From: Purshia tridentata
Lineage: Eukaryota; Streptophyta; Magnoliopsida; Rosales; Rosaceae
Assembly (NCBI GenBank): GCA_003254885.1
Contig: QANT01008085.1
Location: 1 to 40,436, forward strand
Reading direction: 5' to 3'
DNA: 40,436 bases
In this document: one piece after another, positions 20,401 to 32,541 of the stretch
Numbering within the stretch: the first letter of the stretch is position 1
How the letters are laid out: each line of letters starts with the position of its first letter
Notes under the pieces: generated by a model
Seen by the model: the letters and a program-made list of their open reading frames with translations, nothing else
Database searches by the model: none
What the model was told of the DNA's origin: nothing
Position numbers and translations under genes: made by a program

Positions 20401-23400
20401 ATAATCTTCCAATTTCTACTTCCAGTTCTTCTCTGTTGTGACTTGTACTATCGTAATGCAGAGTAATTTCTTAAACTGCAGCGTTAAGATCCGTGGAGCA
20501 CCATTTAAATTTGGACAAGCTCTATGTGTTGGGAACAAATTGCGGTCAGTAAAAGCTGTAAATTCATTTTTTTTTTCTTTTATGTATTCTGATCGTTTGA
20601 GTAGTGTAACTATCAAGTTACTTGTGTCTATTACTCAAGGCTCCAGAACAAAAAATAAATAATATAATGGCCATGATATAATGTTAAACTTGGAAAAACT
20701 TATTTGATCGATGAATATTAAACTGTATACTACTCTGATCATCAGTTATTGTTAGTGATATAGTAGTCAAAAAGTATACGATGCCTGTGTTGTAGTTTAA
20801 ATAATATAAGTAATGAGGCACATAATTTGTATCAGTACTAATTCTCTTATGTGACAGTGGATAATGGGACTCGAGAAGGGCTTGATAAGTTTCTAAAGGC
20901 TGCAAGTAGAGAACCAGAGACAGTTCTTCATTATGAGTTTATGCAAGATTACAAGGTTTGTGCTAATAAACTATTTTTTATGTGCTATTGCTACTATAAT
21001 CCAGAATTAAAATGAATCATCATAAAAGACGCATATTATGAGCTATGTTTCAAAGGTGTGTGCTTCAGGTCACTTATGCCATTGCACACCCTTTGTCTAA
21101 CACTTCTAGCAATGTTATTATTTTAAAATGGGGAACCCACCTGGGATAAGTGGCTGTGGGATTGGGTTTTCTCTAATTTTTTTGAGAATTCACTGAACAT
21201 GTTTCTTTCCTATTTTAGTGCTCATGTTGCAGTGAATCATGTTTCATGAAGAATACCTAACAAACATATCTGGGAGATGTTTTGCATCTATTAACAGTTG
21301 ACATTTGTGACAGGAAAGAAAAAGTGTGCAATAGTAAAATGGCCACTTGTATCTCTTCTAGATATCTCAATATATGGTTATAATTATAGTAGTAAAATGG
21401 ACACTGATTGCCCAACAATTCTTATTTGCTAACTTTTTGTAGTATGGGCATTTCTTAACAGGCTGCTGTTAGCTATTTTGTTTCTTTAATTTTATTCTTG
21501 CACTCTCGATAGGTTCACTTGAAGCATTTGGACGGTCATATTGAAGAGGTAAAATGGCCCTGTACGTTCAGTTTAGTGTTATTACTCCCAATCATGCTAA
21601 TCCATCCAGATTCAAATTTTAACCAAAACAGGTTCCTTATTTCTCTCTGCCAGCAAATGAGTTAGTTGATGTAATTGCTCCTTCTTGTTATAGGTATTTT
21701 TTGTCCCTTGTTCTTTATTACTTAATAGATGTTGTGATTGCTCATGGAAGTGACTTGATAATTTGAATATAAAGATATCCAATGCATACTTAAGATCATT
21801 TGAAATCCATGAAATCCAAAACCCATATGCTACAAGTTTATAAAATTTTCATTTGTGAATTCTCTTAAATTGCTTCATCAAGTAACTTACTATTAAATGA
21901 CGCATTTCACAACTCAGAAATACCACATGAGTGGTTAATTATAAAATACTGTGTTTATATTGTCTGTCGACATTCCATCATATCTTTGCCTAATCAGTCC
22001 CAGTCTTGTTTTGCCTTACAGCTGTTTTGACTACACGAATGCTTTAGCGGTGAGTTATCATCTCTTTATTACTTAACAGCAACGCCATTATTTTCTTTTA
22101 TTTTTGGAGTTGGTGTAGTTTAGATTGTATTTAATTGTTTTCGTGTATCTTCCAGCAAGGCAGTGAATAAGTAGCATTTTATGCTGAAAGTAGTTCATTT
22201 TCACTAACTGGTGTAGAGTCTGGATTTGGTTCAGTATGGTGCATTAACTAGTGTAGAGTTTGTTTCATATTACTATATATTTCACTAAAGAAGTTGGCAA
22301 AACATTTAAGATATTAAACATTCATTTTGATGCTCAATTTCTTCATTAGTTTATTGAGAGATTTGTCTGTTACATTGGATCAGACGATTATACTGCAAAA
22401 AAACTTTTATTATGATACATGTTAGTATAATGGTTCTCACATGTCTCACCTATTTCAGGATTTAGTGGTTGGATACATGGGTGTGCCAAAATATTCTGGA
22501 ATCAGCATGACACAACATCCACAGTATGTTACGGTAAGGTAATATCGTAGCTGAGACTCTGTGTATTTGTTTTTCCTTTTGGTGTTCTTATTTATTGATT
22601 ATCATTCTTTGCTATTGGAATGATAGAAATGAACGTGGACGAGAGATGCTCAGTCTGGTTGAAAAACATTTGGAGATTACCCCACCAACAAGTAGTGTAA
22701 AGCCCTTGATCCTATCCTATTTCTCTTGCTCTGAATTTTCGCAAAATTGGAATTTAGTATTTAAAGCACAACCAATTTCAGGGTAATCGCCAACCATTTG
22801 TAACGGAGACTGTTAAGGCAGATGATACTGCTAAGTTGGGTATGTGTTGCACCTTCTTCAAGATAGTTTCTATGGGTGTGTTCGACAGCATAAGACCTCC
22901 ACTTGATGGGGTCAAGAATAAAATAGTTTATCATTTGGTTATATCGTACTGTATGTTCTGAAAAAAACATGTTTCATTTTTCTTGAAAATCATTTGTTTC
23001 ATTGTTTGTAATGTAGTTCATTTGAATTTCTGGGGGACTCTAAATATATGCTGCTTACCATAGTTTTACAATCTTGTTTCTCTCAGGAAGGGGTCCCGAG
23101 CCTGCGCCAAAGTTCATTGGCAATTTGATCGCATTCGTGCTAAACTTGGTAAAGACTCTGCATGATGCATTTAGGAATTGTAAAACTGTACTATGCAAAT
23201 TTTTTTTTTAACTTGGTTCTTTCGGTTCAGGTTGGCCCAAAGGGTCTGGAATTTGCTCGTTATTCACTTGATTACCATACCATTCGGAATTATTTGTATA
23301 TTAACCGCACATGGGGAAAACAAAGGTGTAACTTTCAATAATTAGTTACCTTATAGTAGAAATTATGATGTCGGTCTCTTACATTTGGAACATAAAAACA

Positions 23401-23496
23401 TGCAGAGCTGATCGGCATATGCCTTCATATGCAAAGAAGATTGTGGATAGTTACAACAAGAATGGTGAAATTGATCAGATGCTTTCCACCGAGTGA
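17429..23496 (+). CDS. HCAR: 7-hydroxymethyl chlorophyll a reductase, chloroplast
   Basis: Reduces 7-hydroxymethyl chlorophyll a to chlorophyll a with ferredoxin, the last step of chlorophyll b-to-a conversion, in plastids. Nineteen exons: 17429-17507, 17602-17704, 17843-17927, 18403-18514, 18788-18872, 18989-19030, 19157-19235, 20336-20387, 20482-20544, 20858-20955, 21513-21548, 21632-21693, 22022-22049, 22459-22538, 22627-22696, 22782-22839, 23087-23148, 23231-23325, 23406-23496. All are GT-AG with consistent phases, giving 459 aa (Arabidopsis HCAR about 462). A Ser-rich N-terminus (about 1-26) looks like a transit peptide. Iron-sulphur candidates include C60-x2-C63-x2-C66 (CSRCGLC), C205/C209 (FCGVGC), C233 (GTNC) and C297/C300 (PSCYSC). 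The body is of the FrhB/FdhB type, a flavin and Fe-S fold. No frame breaks were seen. Intron 7 (1100 bases) contains an unexplained open frame. Confidence 0.96.
19411..19776 (+). other. Unexplained open frame inside HCAR intron 7
   Basis: An uninterrupted frame from ATG 19411 to a stop at 19776 would encode about 121 aa, beginning MCIKVIEMHKCVGIDIYGNH and rich in Phe, Leu and Met. I recognise no domain. It lies wholly within an intron, on the same strand as the host gene, with no splice signals joining it to the HCAR frame. It may be a remnant of an inserted element or chance. Confidence 0.2.
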
Positions 23497-23666
23497 TTGC
23501 TTTAGTGGTGAAATGCAGATGATAAAGGGGGAACTTCAATGTATATGGAATTTTGTCTTTTATTGTTGTATTAACAGATAAACAATCCTGTAGGAACACT
23601 ATTCTGCTATGATCACTGGCAATTGGTTCCCCAGCCAACAATTCTACTGTTGAAGTCAATTTGATC

Positions 23667-23811
23667 ATGAAAACACTCTTTCCTCCATGCATTGTTTTGA
23701 CAAAAAGTTAAGTTTCTGCACTAGTAGTAATGTAGTATGGAGATGTAAAGATTCAAATGGTAGAAAAGTTAAATGAAATGAAAAATCAACTTAGAAATCT
23801 GAACAAAAATG
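23667..23811 (+). repeat. Tandem duplication, unit A copy 1 (split by insertion)
   Basis: Bases 23667-23811 match 24427-24572 with one single-base indel and one substitution. This is the left part of the first copy of a unit of about 182 bp. The right part of that copy is displaced to 24389-24425 by a 570-bp insertion. It lies 170 bases after the HCAR stop codon, so it may be in the transcribed 3' flank. Confidence 0.93.
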
Positions 23812-24381
23812 TTAGGACTGATAGCTTAATAACCCCACCAGTCTTACACCTGCAATGAATACAAAAAATGGAATGGCCCAGAAGCATTTACACAAACAAT
23901 CAACACAGATTTATAGTGGTTCGGCTCAACTGCCTACATCCACTTTGCACACCCACTTTCACTAATATGATAGAAGAAATTACAAAGAATATGGATCAGC
24001 TGATACCACATCCATCTATGAATCTCTCTCTTACACCTCTCTCTGTTTCTTTGCTTTGACTCTCTCTAACACACACTCTCTGCTTGCTCTTCGTAATAAC
24101 AAGCTCCTCTGCTTCACAGAAAGGAAATGCAGCAGCCCCTGTGAATAACTTCGCACAAAGAAAAAAAAACACACAGCCCCCTTCCCTTTTTTTCTGATAA
24201 AACCTATCATCTCCCTCAGCTTTTTTTCTTAGGATCCGTTACATGCCCAGACAGCAAAGTAGAAGAAGGGAATGTCATGATCAGAAAGCAAAAGGAAGGG
24301 ATGGCTTGAAATGATGCTGTTGGAGAGTGGGTGGGCCCCCTGCACAATATAGAATTGTTTTGGGCTCCACCAAACATAACG
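23812..24381. mobile_element. 570-bp insertion with 7-bp target duplication
   Basis: The intact neighbouring copy of the repeat shows the pre-insertion sequence, so the borders are clear to within a base or two. The insert is flanked by AAAAATG on both sides (23805-23811 and 24382-24388). It starts TTAGGACTGATAG and ends ACATAACG, with no obvious inverted ends and no coding capacity. Inside are ATTTATAGTGGTTCGGC (from about 23910), a phrase I associate with plant LTR or TRIM-type elements, and a CT-rich tract. Reading the left end as TGTTAGG would fit a solo LTR, but the right end does not show a clear CA. Confidence 0.75.
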
Positions 24382-24388
24382 AAAAATG

Positions 24389-24609
24389 CGTATCTGGCTT
24401 TTCAAATCCAATTCTAATTGTTGTCAATGAAAACACTCTTTCCTCCATGCATTGTTTTGACCAAAAAGTTAAGTTTCTGCACTAGTAGTAATGTAGTATG
24501 GAGATGTAAAGATTCAAATGATAGAAAAGTTAAATGAAATGAAAAATCAACTTAGAAATCTGAACAAAAATGCCTATCTGGCTTTTCAAATCCAATTCTA
24601 ATTGTTGTC
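24389..24609 (+). repeat. Tandem duplication, remainder of copy 1 plus complete copy 2
   Basis: 24389-24425 is the displaced 37-base end of copy 1. 24427-24572 is the second copy of unit A and 24573-24609 the second copy of the 37-base end, with one substitution between the two ends. Near-identity shows the duplication is recent, and the insertion at 23812 is younger still. Confidence 0.92.
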
Positions 24610-27135
24610 TAGGCATCAGTTGGATGGGTGGTGGTGTGGCAGTATGTCGGTGGGATGATGAAGCAGTTTGGCATGGTGGTGCTGTGATCAGGGTTTGGTG
24701 CAGGTTGATATTGTTTGTTAGCCTGAGTAATGAATTGTTTGTCTTTTTCCCCCTCAAAAGAGGTATAAATTCTTGACCATGGTATCTGTTATATCATTTG
24801 GGAACAAATTTGATGTCAATAGTAGTACTTAAGATTTACGTTTTGTGTCTGAAAAATAGGATACACGTGATTAGGTTACTCTTGAAAGTTGAAACCCACG
24901 CTAAACACTTCAGAGTACACACACAACTGCATGTGGCCACATACACCTTGCGCATAGATTCAGTCCTAAAGCATGTTACTGTCTTACATCTATGAGCGGG
25001 TGTGTACATATATGGTTCTGGCCAAAAAAAACTTAAGTACATGGTAGTACTCAAAGATCAGTCAAACAGTGTAGGAAAGAATCGTTTAATTAGGGCTCAA
25101 TCTCAACTTTCAACTCATACATATATGGTTGCCATTCGTGAACATTATATTAATTATATATGTATAAAATCACCTATGTGTTATAGTTTGATACATTTTG
25201 TTGACATAATAACCCTAAAAGCAAGTTTTCGAGGTTTAATGATTATTTAACATGGTATCGAAGCTTTAGTTACATGAGGTATTGACCACCATCCCTCACC
25301 TTGCACCTTCACTTGCAGGAAGAGCTGCATGGGAGAGGAAGTGTTAATTAGCTTAATTAACATATATTGTTGAGGGATTTAATTAAATTTGAGCTAGTAA
25401 TTAAGAAACTGAAATTTATAGTCCAAAATGAGTGAGACCTTAAGATGATTGAATGATCTCTATATAACAAGAAGGAATGGGCTTTTGAGGTGGAAACTAG
25501 AAGAGGATATGGGTGGCTGCCTCCCCATGTGTTTTCCTTCTCGATAGCAGTACATGTCTAAGCCACAGGTTGCAGGGTCGACACTAATGACAACCTCAGA
25601 AATCAATCCCAGTGGGATTTGACAAAAGTGCAGTTGTAGAATTCATTTTGTTGGATGTGAATTACTGCAAAATCTGAGCATTCAAGCTCTGCTTTCTTTT
25701 CTTGGAACACATTGAAGAAAGAGCTGCCACAAATAGAATATATGCTCATGAAATATTGAATTAATTGATTTTCTTTCTTTATAGTTTTTGAGTTTGTGGT
25801 GGTGCAGAAACTTTACATGGGCGGCCATTGAATTGTAGCTTTTTTAATGTGCATGTGTTTGAAGTAACAGCATGGGGACTCATATGGGTTGTCTTTTACA
25901 GTTTACTACTACGTATCAGTTGGTGAAAAAATTAACACGAGGAATACAATATTATAGAAGTCAGAAAATTGAAATAATTTGAATAAATAATAATAAAGTA
26001 AAATAAACTAAATACTAGTTGAATTGAATGTATGGATGAGACAAAATAGGAATATGAGTAGTTGGATGTATGTAGCTGAATTTTCACAAAATATATAAAA
26101 CTTTATGTTATGTTCCATGATCCTAATCCTACGTATTATAAACAAAAAAACAAGCTGACCATTGCAAGCATTATGTAGCAATGGAATGAATAATCAATAC
26201 AAAATATTATATATTGTGCAATATTAAGATGATAAGCAACGACATATTGCAATAATAGTATGAAGCAATTAACTACTTATTGCATGATTGTATAAAGACT
26301 GATGTATTAAATTTGCATGATCAAAACTAACATTTAAAAATAAAGTCCAACATTGGGGTGTTAGGACACTGATCCAAAGCTTTTCCCATCATTACATATA
26401 GAATTGGTTCATTCATTAAAATCGTTTTTAATGGTTGATTTGTGCACCAAACAGAAGTGTTTTGAGTTACTGGTTTTAATTATGCCACTTTTGGAGATTT
26501 ATCTCCAGCTCTGTAATAGCCCCAAGGATATGTAGTAAGAGTAGTAAGATTATGTTTCCTTGCTTGCACTGTACGTGGGCTCTATCCATGTGCTGTTATG
26601 CAAGGCAACATGGGGAGAAGTCTCTGCAACCGTTTTCTATATATGAAAATGAAACCAGTTAAAGTCAGAATCACTTTGAAGAGATTTGTTGTGTTGGGGT
26701 ATGGTGGACCTGGGTCTACAACACTTATTGGGCCCTTGGTGGGCCACCTTCGGGTGGGAGAGAGCCCATCAATTAATAATTTTGACTAATGAAACAACTT
26801 CAACTTGTGCATAATGGAGATAGAGACAGAGAAAGAGAGAAGAGAATCCTCCTTCATTTGACTTGGAATTGGATTATTATTATTAATTTGAATACAAAAT
26901 TCCATAGGAAATTTAAAAAAAAAGCCTCATCTTCCCTTGACATATTTATGTTCAATAATATATTTTCAAATGTTGGTTTTTTTTTCTTTTGGCTCTATAG
27001 GAGAGGGCTACCTTCTGTATATCCTACATTATTTTCTACACAAAGTGACCCTAGTTTTGATTGATCAGCCACCAAACAAAAGAGAACAAGAGGACCCAAT
27101 TTCCTTCTCAATATGCAGCAAATTGCAAGTCCACT
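24610..27135. other. Intergenic between HCAR and YUCCA, no gene seen
   Basis: About 2.5 kb of mostly AT-rich sequence. Short open frames near 24570-24776, 24836-25054 and 26598-27064 show no domain, no splice structure and no codon pattern that I can support. The right end must include the 3' untranslated part of the convergent YUCCA gene. Confidence 0.55.
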
Positions 27136-27767
27136 TCAGAAATGTGAAATGCATCTTCTATGCCTGGCTGCAACAGATTTCCTCTTCTGCTTGGTCTCTT
27201 CTTTCCAGCTCCTGGCAATGTCCTGAGATACACCAATGGCATCCAATGAAGCACCTGACAGTCCTTTCCTTGTGAACCCAACTGCATAAAGCCCTGCCTT
27301 TCCTTTCCACCCGTTTGGGAATGGATTTCTGGGAATTCCATCTTTGGAAAAAAATTCACTTTCCTGTACAACACAAATTAACATCCCAATAAGTTTTAGT
27401 TTCAGGCCATTTATCATCATCCACTTGCATAAGACCCATTTCTATTTTGGATTTCAGTCATTCTAATATAGAATAGGTCGGTTTAAGTGCAAACATTCGC
27501 ATTGCGGATTGTGATTAAGCATTTGAAAACTCGCTAACAGTAACAATGCATAATGCAAATGTCGGCACTTAAAACAGTTTCGAATTTTCGTAATATTAAA
27601 TTCTTTTCTATCAGATCTTGGTAATGAAAAAGACAAAATAGACCATTGACCACCACACCAAGCTAACACAGTGACCACAGTTTTATGGGCCAAAACCACA
27701 ATGTCAAATTTTCTTGGCAAATTGGCATTAATTCAGAAGAAATAAAAGGTAGCCAAAGGAATTACTC

Positions 27768-27823
<56 letters not shown>

Positions 27824-29331
27824 TGGAAAAAAAACCTTCCTTAACTGTCACATGGATTGAAAAAATAGAAGCTTCCAAACACATTAATATATATGGAAAT
27901 ATAAATATTCTAATGAATGAGTCCTCACCTTGAGCCATGAAGGAACATTGCTGCGATACCCAGTTGCTAAAATGACAGAATCAATCTGAAGATTTTGTCC
28001 ATTTACAAGTTCAACTCTGCCATGAGAGAACCTCTTGATTCCAGGAACCACCTTGATCTCACCAGATCTTATTTTCTGCAAGGCACCAATATCCAACACA
28101 GGGGTCTTGCCTGAAATGTTCTTGAGCTCCAAAGGACCCAAGGATGGTCTTTTGATACCATATTTTTCAAGACTTCCAAGAATCAACCATGCCAGTATCA
28201 GCAGTATCTTATCAGCAAGCCAAAGTGGCAGCCACTTCATCAACAAAATTGCTACTTGAAATGTTGACTTTCCAAATATTTGCCTTGGCAACACATGAAC
28301 CTGTGGATTACAAACCAAAACAGAGAAAAAGAAATAGAGTTAATTAAGTTGAGTTCGAACACTTTTATTAATAAGTACAACTTTATGAAATTTCTAGCAC
28401 CATTTGGTTGGTTGAAATTAATTTTCCAAAAACTATGATACACCGATAACTAGTTGTTATGAGTTAGTTCATAACAACTGTTATTTGTTTGGTAGCGAAC
28501 TTTTTTCTAGAGATTCTCTAATCTTGAAAATGGGGGTAGCACAATTTTGTTTTTAAAAATGATTTCTTGTTTGTGAAAATGGAAAACAGTTTTTGGAAAC
28601 TAATACTTTTCTTTACTCACCGAACTTCGGACCACCATTGAAGGGCTTGCATTGTGGTTGCAAAGGTCAAGAGAGACTTCCATGCCTGAATTTCCACAGC
28701 CAACAACAAGGACATGCTTACCCCGGTAAGTCACACCGGATTTGTAGTCACAAGCGTGAATGACATTTCCACCAAACTCTTCCAAGCCTTCAAATTCCGG
28801 CACTACTTTCTCGGCATTTTCTCCGGTGGCCACCACGAGCCACCGGCATATGTACTCCACTTCAGCAGCAGGCTTGTTTGAATTGCTTGTTTGAATGGTC
28901 TTCACCCGCCAGAGACCAAAGGTCTCATCGTACTTGGCAGACTGAACTGTCTCATTAAAATTTGGGCTTATGTCAAAGTGTTGTGCATAGGATTCTAGGT
29001 AGTTGATGAACTGAAATTTGGAGGGGTATTCTGGGAAATCCTCTGGGAATGGGTAGTTGGGTAGTTGGCAAAATTTTTTGGGGAGGTGAAGCTTGAGGCG
29101 GTCATATGTCCTCTTTTGCCAAAGAGAAGCAATGCAGTTGGCTCTTTCTAGGATGATGAATGGGACACCTTGTTCTTTTAGGCCTGCACCAACGGCTAGG
29201 CCTGACGGACCGGCCCCCACGATGACCGGACCGTTCACCCACACGCATCGCCGGCCGGGGAAAAAGTCCTCTTGCTCATCAATTGTTTGATGAATCATTT
29301 GGGGCATGTTGTGACAGGTATTGTGCATCAT
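27136..29331 (-). CDS. YUC3: YUCCA flavin monooxygenase (YUC3-like)
   Basis: Converts indole-3-pyruvate to the auxin indole-3-acetic acid using FAD, NADPH and O2, the rate-limiting step of the main auxin pathway. Exons 29331-28621, 28300-27929 and 27363-27136, all phase 0 with GT-AG introns, give 436 aa (Arabidopsis YUC3 about 437). Visible motifs: FAD-binding GAGPSG at 39-44; [30 protein letters not shown]; the FMO signature [12 protein letters not shown] from 186; NADPH-binding GCGNSG at 211-216; [12 protein letters not shown] from 348; [14 protein letters not shown]. The C-terminus [10 protein letters not shown] and the PNYPFP segment favour the YUC3/5/7/8/9 branch, nearest YUC3. The start is the first of two adjacent ATGs; no in-frame ATG lies further upstream before a stop. 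No missing catalytic residue was noted. Confidence 0.95.
27771..27820. repeat. (AG)25 microsatellite in YUCCA intron 2
   Basis: Fifty uninterrupted bases of AG repeat within the 565-base second intron of the YUCCA gene. A likely hypervariable marker; it could shift intron length between alleles. Confidence 0.95.
28452..28479. repeat. 11-bp inverted repeat in YUCCA intron 1
   Basis: Arms AGTTGTTATGA (28452-28462) and TCATAACAACT (28469-28479) are perfect reverse complements around a 6-base loop, inside the first intron (28301-28620). Possibly a transposon footprint; function unknown. Confidence 0.7.
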
Positions 29332-29524
29332 GGTGGTGGAGTGTGTTTGTGCTTTGGAAATTGACAAGGAGTTGCCCAATTGAGTACTAAGTTGTTGCAC
29401 AAAATATGAGAAGTGAAAGAAATTATGAGGACAATTAAGGAGGAGTTAGAGAGAAAGAGAGAGAGAAGGGAATGTAAGATATGTTTGAAGTTTGAAGTGT
29501 GAGAGGGAGAGATGGATGAAGGGG

Positions 29525-29532
29525 TTTAAATA
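29525..29532 (-). promoter_or_regulatory. Candidate TATA box of YUCCA gene
   Basis: On the - strand the sequence reads TATTTAAA, about 195 bases before the start codon at 29331. The interval between them is CT-rich when read in gene direction, as in many plant 5' leaders. Confidence 0.5.
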
Positions 29533-30244
29533 GAGCGGTGTGGGTCTTGTCCATGAGGGTCTTGGCATGTAACTGGGATTTGAAAATGATGCTTTGAGTT
29601 TGAGTTTGAGTTTGGAGGGTCATTCCCAAATGAGAAGCTTTTGGCCTCCTTCTTTTGTTTATTACATTAATGAATTAATTAAACCACCAAAATTAATACA
29701 CTAATTAAATGTACAAAACCCAATATATCTATGTAGAGGGCCCTTATACTGAGGTAAACTTTATTTTAAGCATAATGAGGTATAGGACCCTATTCCATAT
29801 TGTAGTTTAATGATGAAAGTCATTTATTTTTAAAATCTCAATTTAAAAATAATTTTTACAAAAAATTAAACAAATTAAAAATCGTTTAACTATTAGATTA
29901 AAGAATTACTATTTTAAATGTTTATTGAATCACTATATCGAGAGACTAGAAATTGTAACCATTTAACTTTTTGTGAAGCTGTGTCTTTTTTGTGTATACC
30001 TTGTTGTATTTTCTCTTCTAACTTTTGGCATGGAGACTATCCACCCACTTGTGGTGACTAATTGGTACTCTGAATCCTATGTGAAGAAGCAACCATGAAG
30101 CACATGGTTGTAGCAATTTTTCCCTGGGGTGGGTTCCAACAAGATAAGGGCCCCCTACAAACTTATATCGGTCCAATTATTACAGCTGATTTGTGACTTT
30201 GGTTTCAACTCCCCTCCAGCGGTCAAAACTGTGTCTAATAACAC
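29533..30244. other. YUCCA proximal upstream region
   Basis: About 700 AT-rich bases without an open frame of note. It is the likely core regulatory region of the auxin-synthesis gene. I cannot identify specific factor sites with confidence. Confidence 0.4.
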
Positions 30245-30247
30245 TTA

Positions 30248-30551
30248 GGTCTCGTTTGATGTCTAGGATTGGATTGGAAAGGATAAATGGTAAATTTATG
30301 TGTATTTAAGAAAAAAGATGAAGTGTTTTCTAACTTAAAGGAAGAAGATGGAAAGAAAATGGCTTAGCCACAAGGAAAATGTTATTCTTGCTAATCCCCA
30401 CCATTTTGAAGGGATTAGAAATGATAAGTTTTCTTCATAATTTATCTATCTTATTCTCATCTTCTTTCTTCAACTTAGAAATTTCTTCTTTAAATACACA
30501 TGAATTTGCTACTTATCGTTTCCAATCTAATCTTAGATGCCAAACAAGGCC
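30248..30551. mobile_element. Tourist-like (PIF/Harbinger) MITE, 304 bp
   Basis: Flanked on both sides by the 3-bp duplication TTA (30245-30247 and 30552-30554). Terminal inverted arms of about 62 bp (30248-30309 and 30490-30551) pair with roughly 12 mismatches. The ends are GGTCTCGTTTGATG and, as reverse complement, GGCCTTGTTTGGCATC, matching the GGCC/GG-TTTG start typical of Tourist MITEs. There is no coding capacity. It lies about 0.9 kb upstream of the YUCCA start codon, in its likely promoter. Divergence between the arms suggests an old insertion. Confidence 0.85.
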
Positions 30552-30554
30552 TTA

Positions 30555-32541
30555 ATATATAAGGACTGAATACTTCAACCAAAAAAAAAAAAAAGAATAC
30601 GTTTTATAGAACAACCTTGATAAATTAGTAGCACATGGCTAAATTTAACCCCCCACTTGAAAGTGTTGGTATTTAAAAGGTTTGAGAGCCTATAAAAGGC
30701 TATCACACACTACTATAAATTCTCCCTCTCCATTTCGTATGTAATTAATGTTTTTATTTATAACTTATTTGCTTCTCATAAAATTATATTTTATCATATT
30801 TTTAATGTTTATTATTTCATTGTATCCTTATAAATTTTCTTTATATCTCGCATAAATCAAAATCGTCAAATTTGTTTATTCCGCCCATTTGAATTATTGT
30901 TGACATGATGTTAATGTGGCAGGGCTTAAATTAATGTTGAAATTAATAGATTTGACAGTTTGGGATTATATGAAACACGAGAAAAATTTATCGAGGTTAA
31001 ATTGAAAAAAAAAAACTTTAAAATGATAAAATAAAACAAAACTATAGTCTTAAAGAATAAATATGCAAATAAGCTTTTATTTTCTACTATTAGTTTTGGC
31101 CAAGCTTTTTCGACTTGGAGATGATTACCTTACTCTGAACGTGTTTATAGCGGCTGATTTTTGGTTGTATGTATTGGAGTTGTATCTTGGAGTCTTGTAG
31201 ATCATGCATTTTGAGAGGCTACAAAAGGCTTTACTACAACGTTGTCTTTAAAGTACTTCACAGTACCAGACCTATTTTTCTAGCTTTTTTTTTTTATAAA
31301 TATTTTCTTATATTTGCTTATTTAAATATATCATTTATTCGATATTATTTTGATATTAATATTTTTATGGCTGGAGTTTTAATTACAAAATCAAAAATTA
31401 TATTTCTACAGCAGAAACATTAATTTCTATCATATGTAAGTATGTATGAAATCTCTTTGACTCAGCATATATATAAAATATTTCATTAAAACTCCAAGGA
31501 CTTCTGTTAGAAGCACTTCGTTTACCAGTGCATGTAAAGCACTTAATCATGTTTCTATAACTCTAGAAAAAAGTTTTGCATATAATTGTCAGACGTACTA
31601 TAGAAAAACTATTTCAGTAATTATCTAAAATCAATTTTTAGCGTACTATCAAAAACACTTCCATAAAAAATATTAAGAAAGAATCCCAAGTAAAAAAATT
31701 AAGACCTGATATAATAGTTTATAAAGTGCTGGATCTCTCTATCCAATATTAAATTTTGAGTGAAATCCTCTAATTCCTTTAAAAATTAGCCCTTGGTAGG
31801 ATATATTTATAGTGGCTGTCTAGACTTGGGGAATTGATGGCTACAACAAATGTTTGAAAGTATCACGCAATCCTTTGAAGTTTCATGGGTTGATAGGGAT
31901 TGATCATATGCATATATGCCGACTATGGTTTACCGGAAACATCTAGCTAGTAGTAACCATATATGATAATCAAAGCTAGCTTCTATGTATAAAGTATATT
32001 GGCATGTCCTTTGTGTACAAGTTATTGTCCATCACTTTCAATATAATAATTTAAGTTAATGGTTCATCATCAACATATGTTAAGTCGTCATTGGAATGTG
32101 GAAGTTTCAGAAGGCTAGGTTTAGCAGTACTAGCAACTCAACTCACAGAAGTTTCATTGTGCTAAACAGCTAAACACTACAAAATATGACACAGAAGCAA
32201 CTTTTAGGTAGTTGTAAGATTTGTTGATCTAGTTCTAGAATGTTTTTCTCTTTGGACGGGCTCTAATTCTAGAATTTACATGCAAATATACAAGGACAGA
32301 TAGGCAACAAAAATATATAGATGAATGGCTCACAAACTATTATATCCAATTGCTTTCAGGCTTTGCAACAAATGGGCGAACCAGAATGACTTATTATATG
32401 TGGTATCAACCTTCTCTGGCTTTTTCTCATTTGTAGTCATTCATTAATGAGTAATACTATAGATACCAAAAAAATCACAAAATTATGAATTCCAATTATT
32501 ATGATAGAATTTCACTAACTTAATTGTTTAAATAAAATTGT
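30555..32541. other. Gene-free AT-rich intergenic DNA
   Basis: Long A and T runs and short chance open frames, for example 31169-31423 with a hydrophobic low-complexity product. I see no gene, RNA or clear mobile element. Confidence 0.55.

Noticed and set aside
29332..29400. Extended N-terminus of the YUCCA protein from a GTG codon
   Set aside because: No in-frame ATG exists upstream of 29331 before a stop. A nuclear plant gene is expected to start at ATG, and 29331 gives the usual family length.
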